In this document: one piece after another, positions 34,477-44,599 of the stretch
Numbering within the stretch: the first letter of the stretch is position 1
How the letters are laid out: each line of letters starts with the position of its first letter
Position numbers and translations under genes: made by a program
Origin: Welwitschia mirabilis
Lineage: Eukaryota > Gnetophyta > Gnetopsida > Welwitschiales
NCBI GenBank assembly: GCA_051453625.1
Contig: JBOZIK010000001.1
Span: forward strand, 258,724,919-258,770,369
DNA length: 45,451 nucleotides
Reading direction: 5' to 3'
The notes under the pieces: generated by a model
What the model was told of the DNA's origin: nothing
What the model saw: only the letters and a program-made list of their open reading frames with translations
The model's database searches: none

Positions 34477-36800
34477 ATGGAGGAAATAAATCGAACTCCA
34501 AATCTAAATCATAAATATTTTTTTATAGAAGTTAAAGCAATACTAAGTGAAAATTTTAAAAATCCTTTTAGTGATTCCAATTTGACTAGGCTCACACAAT
34601 GAATTATTAAACTTAATTAGTGGATCTAGTTAACGTTTTCTGAAAAATACAATAATAAAGAGATGTATTCTTTCTATAGAAATATGTCATTCTTAGAAGA
34701 GCCATAAATGTTATATTCATCAGTCAACAACATGCTATGTTAAATTTCATAATATGAATTAAGAATTATTCTCAATTTATCATCTAATGGGAGATTATTA
34801 ATAAAGTTGCCTAAAAATGAGGATAACATTATGTTTAAAACATTTTTACAGTGCTATAAATAAAGATGGATGAGTAGACATTGATAAGATAAAGGATCCT
34901 AAAGCATTCATTATTTTGAGAATGGTGTCATCTAACTTAGCCTCTATAATTAATAACAAAAGGGGATAATTATACTAATAGTATACTTAACTGATGTGAT
35001 TAAAGATTCTTTGAGTGACAATATTGATGTTGGAGATAGTATCTTTTAATATTTATGTAAATTAATGTCTATAATCAAAAATAATACCAAGCTTATAAAA
35101 ATTAAAATGGGACTTTCCTCATTAATTGAAAGAATTCTTTTATATAATAAAATTCTAAAATTATTTGTTAGGAAGAGGAATAGTTTGAAACTCTTGGTTT
35201 TATCATTATTTGAAATTATAGCTTTAGCATCCTTTAGTGTTTTAGGGACATAATAGACACCTTCCACTAGTCAACTAGTAACTCAGATTAGATGCAGTCC
35301 ATAAATCCTTTAAAGAAAAAAATAGATTCATTTACTTTATAGTAATTGAGGCTCCAAAAAGAAACTAAATCCTTTAGTAAGTCACTAAAAGATGATAAGG
35401 TGGATTCTTTATATGCCATAATAAATTCTTTGATAGTCTTTTTGCTAGATGGAAATCAACTTCAGAAGGAAAATTTTAGTTTAAAGGAAAGAATTAAATT
35501 TTCAGAAATTAAAAATGAATTCTACAAAAATAAGATTTCTTTTTAGTGGGAAGAATATAATAGAGTCAAGGAGAAAAAGTAGTATTTGAAAGAGAGATTA
35601 ATATATCATTTTAACTTCCAAAGGGTAGATGAATCCTCTCTACATAATGCTCAAGCTCAAATTGAAGATTTAGAGCAAGAAATCAAAGAAGAATAGAAGA
35701 AACTATAGCTTTACCTTGCTAAAAGAAAATGATTTTTTATTAGAGCTATTCAAAAATATGGCTTACACCAAATATTATGATGCTAAATATATTAAAATGT
35801 AGCAAGAATTTATTACATGCATGTATAACAACTCATCCATTCAATTAAAGAAGAAATACTCATAGAAAATTTATATGGATCTGAGGGGAATCCATGAAAA
35901 ATATATGAAAATTTTTTAAAAAGTAATATATACAAACAAAAATGGGTAGAATATTCAGGAGAAGTGCAAATGAAGCTGGAGAAAATTGAAATGCCAAAAA
36001 CAAATATTACTTTCCTTTAAGAGAAATTCAAACCAACTTTATAAGCATATGTACTAATTGATTATTTTTTATTTGAATAAAACTTAATAGAAATATTATA
36101 AAATGAATTTTCTCCAATTTCATAAATAATTTTTTAAACCACTTTACATCAAATACCTTAATCAAATACAAAAGCTTTTGCACGTTAAATCTCACACTCC
36201 TTTAAAGAAATCTTTATTTCTCCTTTCTAGTAAACTTAATTGAAAAACTAAAAAAGGAAAATAGTAGACAACTATATGAAACCAAACTTTTAGAAATCCA
36301 ATTGGAAAAAAGAATAGGTTTTGGAAATGAGGAATTACAAGTACTAAGGACTATGCACTTTTTTCCTTAAAGAATGTATGATTACTTTGGTAATTATGAA
36401 AAAGTTATCAATGAAATCATACAAAAGGTAGAAAGAGCATGGAAAATCATTACTAGAGTTTCTAACTAAGCCCTAAAGAAGATAGATACTACCAAGAGAG
36501 AAGTGATTATATGATAGCATTAGAAAGTAGTAAGCAAGCTCCTCCATATTTGTAAAGGTTTTAAAAATGACATTTATCTTTTCATAGCTACTAAGTAGAA
36601 TTTGGATTATTTAAAATATAAAAAATAAATGTTTGAAATGTATGCAGATGCTTAGTGGAACTATCACATATATATTTTCTAAAAGGGATGGAGAATAAGG
36701 AATTCACATTATCCTAGTTAGGAGTTTTTTTGGATTAGAGGAATGAGAAAACACCCCTCCTTCTTAGCTTATGAAATCAAAGAAAGTTCTATCTACTAAA
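34477..36800 (+). pseudogene. Unrecognised long coding relic between pol and 3' LTR of G2
   Basis: From ATG 34477: MEEINRTPNLNHKYFFIEVK, open for 42 codons, then past stops YNNKEMYSFYRNMSFLEEP. At 35065-35253: NTKLIKIKMGLSSLIERIL. At 35346-35720 a charged, heptad-rich part (QLQKENFSLKERIKFSEIKN; AQAQIEDLEQEIKEE) suggests a coiled coil. From 36243 to about 36800 a single frame runs for roughly 185 codons, broken only by stops at likely Gln/Arg codons: RIGFGNEELQVLRTMHFFP, YDYFGNYEKVINEIIQKVE, HICKGFKNDIYLFIATK, EFFWIRGMRKHPSFLAYEI. I do not recognise the family. It could be an env-like or accessory ORF of this lineage, or a captured gene. It ends about 220 bases before the polypurine tract. 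Confidence 0.55.
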
Positions 36801-37022
36801 AAGAAAAAATAATCAAAAGGGGAGATGCTAAAGGTAGTTCCATTAAAATAAGAAAATATAAATTTAGATAATCTAATCCTTTTGAAAGAATAAATTTAGA
36901 AACTAAAAATAGGTAGAAGAAATGAAAATCATAGCTAAAATGGAATCAAAAGTAATATAAAAGAAGAAAAAATGAGAAAGGAAATGATGTAAATTATTAA
37001 AGGACTAATAAACATTTAAGTA

Positions 37023-37031
37023 CAGGGGAAA
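37023..37031 (+). promoter_or_regulatory. G2 polypurine tract
   Basis: CAGGGGAAA immediately precedes the 3' LTR (TAATAACTT, expected TG changed to TA). The 5' LTR has no such tract before it. Confidence 0.6.
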
Positions 37032-37892
37032 TAATAACTTAAAACTTGATATACATTTTTACTCTATGTTCTTACTAAATTAATGAAGGAAATGATAAGT
37101 ATTAGAAATATGTTATGATATCATTATAATGTATTATATGGTTATTTCATATAGCTATCTTTTGTTGTAATTGATAAAAGAGTGATTGAGTAGTACTATA
37201 AAAAAAGAAACTGATTTAACAACTAGACAAGTGATGTAAATAGGTAATAATAAACTCACTAAGACTATATCTATAAATATGAATTATGGAGGATACAAGG
37301 AGATTTTTTTGAGAGTTAGAGAGGCAAATGTTGGGAGAACTACAAAGTGACTTCCTAGTTACTGTACTCATTATTGAAACAAAGGAAGTAACTAATGGTT
37401 GTACATTATAGATAGTAATGGAAGCTTTGTTATTCCAAAAATAATATTATATTAAGTATTTAATTTAAAAAAGTTATATTCTATTATCTTCTTATTAATC
37501 TTAGCTATAGTTGATATTAAGATAGTCTTATTAAATTATAATAAGTGGTGCAAATAATTTAGTTATTTTTTCTATATTCTATTTACTTTCATTTCCTTAC
37601 ATCCTATAATTATTATTCATAGTAGAGTAATTCTCAAATGTCATTTTTACTAAAAAATAGTAATTCTTGACAAATTATGTATTTTTATTAAATAAGAAGA
37701 GCCTTAATTTGAGTCAACAGCAAGGAAAAAAAGTAAACTTTATATAAAAATTAGTAATGATTAAAATATATGTGTGATAATTTAGTTTACATGTTTTTCT
37801 AGTACTTTAAAATATAATCATTTCTTTTTAGGTATTTTGTTAAAATGAGTTAGCTATATTATAATATTTCTAGTTAAATTGTAGGCTCGTTA
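37032..37892 (+). repeat. G2 3' LTR
   Basis: It pairs with 8627-9528 over its length with many transitions and small indels. It ends GTTA (expected CA changed to TA) and is followed by GTAGG. Confidence 0.75.
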
Positions 37893-37897
37893 GTAGG

Positions 37898-38893
37898 ACA
37901 ATCACTTAGTATTATTCAAATATTTTTTTACCATCCTTATGCTACCTTAGGACTAATTACTAATATAAAATGATTAGGCCAATGCCATGGATCTCCTCGT
38001 TATTGAAAACTTACCATCAATATTGAGTCATAACATAAATTCCTCTAACATATAAAGATATATAGTGAAAAACCTAGGGAGCATTATCAATAGAATTGTG
38101 CCCCCAATAATATGGATTATAGAAAAAAAAGAGTGAAAATAAAAATAGTTAAACAAAATATTACTCCCTATTATTTCTATTATCTCTATTAGTAACCTAT
38201 TTATTCAACAATTAAAACTATAAAAATTAAGATATGGATAAAGAAAATTCATGGTAATTTCATTTACTTGGTAGCCAAAAAATTCCATTACATATATAAT
38301 TCATAAAAATCCTAAATTCAAGGAAGAGAACTTGATAAGAAAGTAGTCTTTAGATGTAGTCTAGAATATTTTTTAGTATTATTAGACCCTAAGGTAATAA
38401 AATATGATCTATTACGTAGGAGACAAGACTAAAATTGTATTATGAACTCATCTCAAATCATCATTAAACTTCTTGATGAAGCCTATAGCTCAAAACATAT
38501 GCAAGGTGAAAGGGTATCCCATTCTTAATGATGAACCAAGCTAGATTATTTGGCTATCCATCATAGCTAGTAAACTATGCACATATCACGTCATTATAAT
38601 GATCATGATCTACCATTTTGGCTATTGCTTTAAATCCTTTTATTGAAAGCCATAAACCTACATATAACATCTGCTTATGAAAACTTCTTTGGATGTATAG
38701 GAATTTTTACTTAAAACCTTATCTATTTCTGAAGGAACTAGAATGTTATAAATATGATATGTAATGTTTACAAGAAAATAATCACCACTTTATAAGCTAT
38801 TAATATTATATTCTATTCTAAGTTATATTTACCATTTTGAATAACTCAATTCAAAATGTCATACTAATAGTTTGAAAATTAGTAAAATATTAT
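37898..38893. other. Old host segment, right part
   Basis: Rejoins 7061-8626 if G2 is removed. It holds one minus-strand coding relic (38341-38640). The rest, including 38640-38893, shows nothing recognisable. Confidence 0.5.
38341..38640 (-). pseudogene. Unrecognised coding relic in the host segment
   Basis: One minus-strand frame of about 100 codons reads KGFKAIAKMVDHDHYNDVIC, then FTSYDGxPNNLAWFIIKNGI and PFHLAYVLSYRLHQEV, with SLVSYVIDHILLP further on. Stops sit at likely Gln or Arg codons. It is better kept than random sequence of this composition would allow. No family was recognised. In the same strand and orientation the coiled-coil relic at 7540-8043 would follow it once G2 is removed, so both may belong to one older ORF. 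Confidence 0.45.
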
Positions 38894-40505
38894 TAAGGTA
38901 TGTATTTATGTAAACATTACATCCTCAAAAATATCCTATAAATTGAAAAAATATATTGATTTTGCATAACATAATACACTAATATAGATGGAATTGATTC
39001 AAATGTCATAATCCCATTAAAGGTATAGGTAAAAGAAAGAGAATTAATTTCACAAATGAAATACTATATCCTCAAAGTAAAATGAAATAACAATGCAAAT
39101 AAGCATACTATGCAAATGAAATTTAAGGCTAAACTAAATGCAACTTCTATTTGATTACCAAATCAACCCATTATAGAGATTAGTCTTACATAATCTAGAT
39201 TAACCAAGAAAGGCCATTATTAAATAAAAACCAATCTAAGTTATCAGGAACATTGAATATAGTATTAAAACAATGCAAAGTTAATTTAGAAAATGAAATG
39301 TAATACACCTAAATTAATAATATCAAGCTTAACAAAAGTTTTCCTCATGATCTATATTACCAAAAAAATTATCATAAAAGTAGAGGTAATATAAATCATA
39401 AGGGATATGAACAAGAATAAAATATATAAAAATAAAAATAAATTTTTGATAAAAGCAAACTAACATTTATGTTACAAAGTAGCAGCACCTCAATGAAGGA
39501 TACATAGCTCAATACCAAGAAAGACATCTCTCTGTAATAACGGTGGATGAACCTTTAATCCTTTCATATTTTCTCATAAGAATTTTTAGTATAAATAAAG
39601 ATAAAAATAGAGTAGAGGGTAGAGGAGGTATTTATTACAAAATAAACTCTAAAATCAAAAAATACAAATAGACACACTAGTAACTCTAATAACCATGTAA
39701 GAAGATACCAGTTACATGATTAGAATTTGGTAAAGTTTAATAAAGTACTTATTATACTTTACCATAATGGAGATGCACAAGAATAAAAGATATAAAAAGA
39801 AATATAAAGTTTTAATTAAAACAAACCAACATCTGTGTTTCAAAGTATCAGCACCTCAATGAAGGATACACAGTCCAACACCAAGGAAGATATCTCTCTG
39901 TAATAACAATGGATGAAACTTTGATTCTTTCATCTCTTATCATAAGAATTTTTAATGAAAATAAAGATAAAAACAGAGTCAAGGGTAGAGGAGGTATTTA
40001 TTATAAAATAGATTCTAGAATTGAAAAATACAAATAGACATGCTAATAAGCCTAATAATGAAGTAAGAAGATACCATCTACATGGTCAGAATTTGGTAAA
40101 GTTTAATAAAGCATTTATTTCAAGTGTAATCCTTCTAATTATCTAGATGTTACAAAAGATGATGCCATATTATAAGAGCTCCACTTTAGCTACTAGATTA
40201 ATCCTATAGGAATCCTTATTATCTAAAGTGTATTTGTAATTTATACAGTCATCTAGACAATTAGTTGGATGGATTTTCGTAAAGTATTTCTTATGTCACA
40301 TTAGCCTATTTGATTTCAGGACTATTACTTCAGATAGGAAGTATTATAAATTTCTTTAAATTCCATCAAATGTAATGAAAATTACATTTTTTTATGAAAT
40401 TTTCCTTAACTTTTAATTATCATTAAAACTCATCATAATCCTATCCAATGTTTTACAAATTACTCAAAATACCCTATCAAATACATACAATTTGGGAGTG
40501 AAACA
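38894..40505 (-). repeat. G3 3' LTR
   Basis: It is collinear with the G1 LTR (5926-7060) but longer because of a 366-bp tandem duplication. The left edge is TA (expected TG), the right edge AACA. Following bases on the minus strand, ATATGGAAGGCTA, are an acceptable but weak polypurine tract. Confidence 0.6.
39395..40126 (-). repeat. 366-bp tandem duplication inside the G3 LTR
   Basis: Two copies, about 39395-39760 and 39761-40126. Both hold CACCTCAATGAAGGATACA, then ATCTCTCTGTAATAACRRTG, AGAGGAGGTATTTATTA and TTTGGTAAAGTTTAATAAAG. The G1 LTR has only one, more diverged version (near 6530-6620). Confidence 0.8.
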
Positions 40506-40657
40506 TAGCCTTCCATATAATCTTATTAGTTCCTAGAAAAACTAGGTGAACAACTAATAATTACAAGCCAAATTATCTAAGAATAAATCCATTAAGAAGC
40601 TATGAAGTAAAGTCAAATATTTTTAATTATATCAAAATATAAAATAAAAATATTAAA

Positions 40658-40671
40658 NNNNNNNNNNNNNN
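40658..40671. other. Assembly gap (14 N)
   Basis: Short run of N between the G3 LTR and the env-like region. Confidence 0.99.
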
Positions 40672-40969
40672 TGTTTTATCTGTGTAATGCAATTGGTTAT
40701 ACAATTGTACTTATAGTTATCTAGATGATAGAGAGGACGACAAGCTAAAAAATATTCTTAAAAAATAGAAGCTATACATTTTTTTTAGAAAGATAGACAT
40801 TAAATATACTAATAATTTATAGCCCTCCACTAAAATGTACATCAGATTAAAGATAATTATGTATAACATAAACAATCCTCATCATGAAGTGTCAAAAGTG
40901 ATATGTAAAAATATGTATAATATCGAGCAATAAAAATATACATCATGATTATACTCAAAGAATAAGATG

Positions 40970-40986
40970 TATATATATATATATAT
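40970..40986. repeat. AT microsatellite
   Basis: Eight AT units in a row after GATGT. Confidence 0.9.
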
Positions 40987-41049
40987 CATGAGTTTTACAC
41001 AATACATAGAGGGAAGGATATAAAAATATAATAATAATAACTCAGTTCT

Positions 41050-42314
41050 ATCCTTTAGTCATGATGAACTCCTACTGGACAATAGGATTACATGGAAGAA
41101 TAGAAGAGAAAGAATTCTTAGGATCTATAGCCAAATAATGGTTGAGATATGTTATAATCACTTGTGATATCTTATCTTCCTATACTCGACCAGTCTCTGG
41201 GAGATCTACCATCACACCATGTTCTATCCATAAGATTTAATATCACACATCCACTAGCTAATCCTTGGTGCACTGTACTCTCTTTTCAACTATTTGGATC
41301 CTCTGCTCTAGTGTAGAAACACCTTATTTTATGATCCCTTTGATGGTCTTAGTAGTATTTACTAAGAGGGCTTGAATCTACTCTATAGAAGCACCACACA
41401 CAAGTCTCTATACCTGAGGTCTCTTTACCTCTCTTGGCATTTGAATATCCATGTTCTAAAGGTAATGGATAAAGTATGTATATGCATGACCTACTACTCA
41501 CCTACAGGCTCTACTATAATAAAGCATATAAAAATGATTAAGAGGAGACATAGATATCCTATAGTTTGAAGCTGATGTGCCTCTACCATCATCTTGAATA
41601 TCCTTCATATAAATGTAGTTAAGTCCATCTGCTCACCCTGCTTGAACATTATAAATATCTATAGATGATCCATCATAGTATGACTATTATAGAAGGAGAG
41701 GATGATGTTATGAATTAACCCTTATGAAAAATTTGATAGGTAGGTATCAACTATGTAACTAGAATACCCCAACTATCTAGAATTAGATCTGCTGATTTAT
41801 CAAGAAGTATGGAATAAGCATCAAGATACTTTATGCCACTAGCTGAATGTATGTGTGTACTCCTAATACCACTAAGATCCATTACTGTGATGATCTAGTT
41901 TGAAAGGATAGTAATCTTGTGGCCTCATACCATAGCTATAATCATATCTACAAGCTGGCCTTAAGCATCAAGTCATTGCTCTATATGCATCGTATCATAA
42001 AACTCCCTAGCCTCTAACATGTAATATGCCCCCTGTGCATCTAATATCTATCAAAGGTGTAAATATATCAATCATTAGTATATCTCATGCTTAACATGAC
42101 CTATTAAATCATCAAAATGCCTCTATACATGAATGGTTATGATCTAGATAGTCAATAATCAAGCATGTCAAGATGAAGGATGGATCGACTCTGCTTGTTC
42201 GATCTTCAATGATGCCAATGGATTTGCCTCCTACACAATGGCCTTAGCCTTATTCTTATCCTATCTTGAACTACCTGTGCATGGCCTACTCAGTCATAAA
42301 TATGTAGTACTCAT
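41050..42314 (-). pseudogene. G3 env-like ORF relic ('plant transposon protein' type)
   Basis: From ATG 42314 one frame runs about 200 codons with stops only at likely Gln/Arg codons: KNKAKAIVxEANPLASLKIE, RHFDDLIGHVKHEIY, ILDAQGAYYMLEAREFYDTM, GQLVDMIIAMVxGHKITIL, then DLSGIRSTHIHSASGIKYLD and AYSILLDKSADLILDSWGIL. After a one-base shift: MMDHLxIFIMFKQGEQMDLT, RIFKMMVEAHQLQT, then hydrophobic IGYLCLLLIIFICF and IVEPVGE. A REFY...VRG-like block and a PYGMLLTxIF-like block followed by a VxxxGE end fit the 'putative plant transposon protein' domain seen after pol in Athila elements. The tail (IKGIIKxGVSTLEQRIQIVE) looks like a coiled coil. The block is visibly richer in G+C than its surroundings. 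Membrane fusion activity is not shown for such ORFs. Confidence 0.55.
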
Positions 42315-44599
42315 GTGATATTAGGTGAATATATATAAAATACATTATGTTGAAGCTCAAAATAACCCCATAAACTGGTTTAAAATGTATAAAAATTGTG
42401 AAAGTTTTGCTTATCACTCTTTTCCCTCTCCACTCACCTGAAGGTGTTAGTACATCTTGTATTATCTAGTCATGTGACAAAAAATGTAAAACATGCAAAA
42501 AATAAAAATGTGCATTTTAAGTTAGCCCCACATAAATTGAAAAATTAAAGTGCTCAAACAGAAAATCTAATTCACAAGAAACTTAGATAACTTTGTACTA
42601 ATTAATTTTCCATAAAGTACTATAATTTTTTGATCTATGATTTGCAAGAAAACAATGTTTAGTTGAAAATATAATTTTACCTCATAAAGCTTATAGTTTA
42701 TCATAACTTCTTAAATATAAGGTAGAAACCAGATCTATAAGTTCTTAATTTAAGAGATTAAAAAAATAACATATGTGAAAACTACATATTAAAAGGAAAA
42801 AAAATGGAAGAAAAATTTTAGAAAAATGAGAAAGAGAGAAACATACCTCATTTTGATGAATTTATTAAAATCTAGAAATCTAGGGAATGAATTTAACTGA
42901 AATAAGTTCTAGCATGTTGGCAGGAACTAAAGCACTATCATCTCTTTAGAGAAAAGGTAAAAACAATAGGGAATGAAAGAAAAGTGAGGAAAAGAAAGTC
43001 AAACAGCAGTTTTATTACACTATTATCTAATTATATCATCTGGACAATAGCCCTAGGATGACTATTAGAAAAAAGTCCTAATATCATCTCGAGTATCACA
43101 AAGATGACTAGGTGAATGATGGGACTTTAAATTATTTCTATAAAATTTGAGATATCATTCAAATATATCAGGTTTAAATATCATTATGAAGGTATCAAAA
43201 CATATCAAAAATATTAAACAATTGAAAATGATAAAGAGTTATAACAAATGAAGATGAGGAGGAAAACACAAAAGAATTGAAAGATAGGATGATGAAAAAT
43301 CCAGACATAATATGAAAGCTATCACTGCTTAAATTTATAAGTAATCCTAAAAATATATATAACTCTAAAAGACTCAGATGAAACTCATAAAAATTGTAAA
43401 TAATAAGATATGTTTATCTAATTAAAATGCTAAAATAAAATCAACTTGTTATTAAAAGAAATCACATGAATAATGATAAGGAAATCACGAAACAAGAATG
43501 TTTTAGATATGGATGAAAAAGTATAAAATTACTTTGAATAAAAAACTAGAGAAGCAAAGAAAAATTAGGATGGAAATGGATACAATAAACATGAACAATA
43601 TAACTTACCTACCCTAAATTCTAACTTAGAAAGCTTTCTTAGAAGATATCATAAAGCCACCCGAGTAAAATGTATAATAGAACATATCATCTCTATAAAT
43701 TTCATTTAATAAGGTAGTGATTATGATGACACCAAAGATCAAAGGATTAGAAAAATAAATGATAAGAGAAAAAGTTGCTCAGAAATGAACTCACCTACTC
43801 ACACTCCAAATCACATCCAAATCCTCAAAAATGAAATGATCATGTGGAAATACTAAGAGTGTAGAAAATAAGAAATGCCTCTAATAATACTATAAAAACC
43901 ATAAATCTTATGGCCTTAAAGTTTTATTACTACTTTTCATCATGATGGGAGTATGGAAATAGTCAAAGAAGTAAGAACCTACAAAGCATAATCAATTGAC
44001 CTCTTAGTGGAGTTGCCATAGCTATCAACACTATGAAAGGTTTCTTTTAGAATAACTTACTCTGATGCATTAGGAGAACAGCATAACCATGTATTTTATC
44101 ATAGATATAATAGATTATGGGAATCATATGCTTTATTTTTTAAATAAGAAATTCATACATAATCACATACTCAGAAATATGAAGGTGAGTAAGTAATATA
44201 AAAGATAGAAAAGAACATGTCAAAATGGACAAAGAGTTTATACCATTGGATAAATAGTAAAAGAACCAAGGAATATTCCTTCAAAATAAATCTTATAGAC
44301 ATATGAATGTTAATATTAGATGAATCCAATTTTATCACTATAAAAATGCCCAAGTACAAATATTATTTATTGAAACTTTATAAAGCAAACACATAAGTCA
44401 AGCTTAAAAAATGATCAAGTGACATCATAAAATTTACCAAAGGAATAGGCTAAAATAGAATTCAAATAATAATAGAATGAAAGTCCTACTCATCAAGGGA
44501 GATCTTCAAAACAATTGCTTCTATTATGTCCAAGTTTGTATCAAAAGGTTTTTCATATATTTTTCACTTTTGTCCATTAACTTGCTAAATCTATTGAGT
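42315..44599 (-). other. G3 non-coding region between pol and env-like ORF
   Basis: No coding trace found in about 2.3 kb. It contains one palindrome-cored repeat (43030-43120, TATCATCTGGACAATAG...ATCATCTCGAGTATCAC) and a purine-rich stretch at 42780-42840. Athila elements usually have a long untranslated stretch here. Confidence 0.45.

Larger units (their letters stand above)
8627..37892 (+). mobile_element. G2: Ty3/gypsy retrotransposon containing the copia nest
   Basis: LTRs at 8627-9528 and 37032-37892 are clearly alike. They are flanked by ATAGG (8622-8626) and GTAGG (37893-37897), a 5-bp target duplication with one transition. Inside lie a tRNA-Asp-like primer site, gag, protease, RT, RNase H, integrase, a long extra coding region and a polypurine tract before the 3' LTR. 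The copia pair occupies 10580-28758. Without it G2 is about 11 kb, a normal size for non-chromoviral plant gypsy elements. All reading frames are broken. Confidence 0.8.
40506..41049 (-). other. G3 3' non-coding stretch before the LTR
   Basis: Holds a palindrome-type repeat core (GATGATAGAGAGGACGACAAGCT at 40722-40744, given here in two parts: GATGATAGAG and AGGACGACAAGCT), a 14-base gap and an AT microsatellite. No coding trace. Confidence 0.4.

Noticed and set aside
35046-35267. Minus-strand 73-codon ORF
   Set aside because: It mirrors the plus-strand coding trace of the G2 extra ORF and has no motif of its own.
34194-36800. Endogenous plant pararetrovirus for the region with TATA box and coiled-coil ORF
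   Set aside because: No movement, coat or pararetroviral RT motifs were seen, and the region sits between integrase and the 3' LTR of a clear LTR element.
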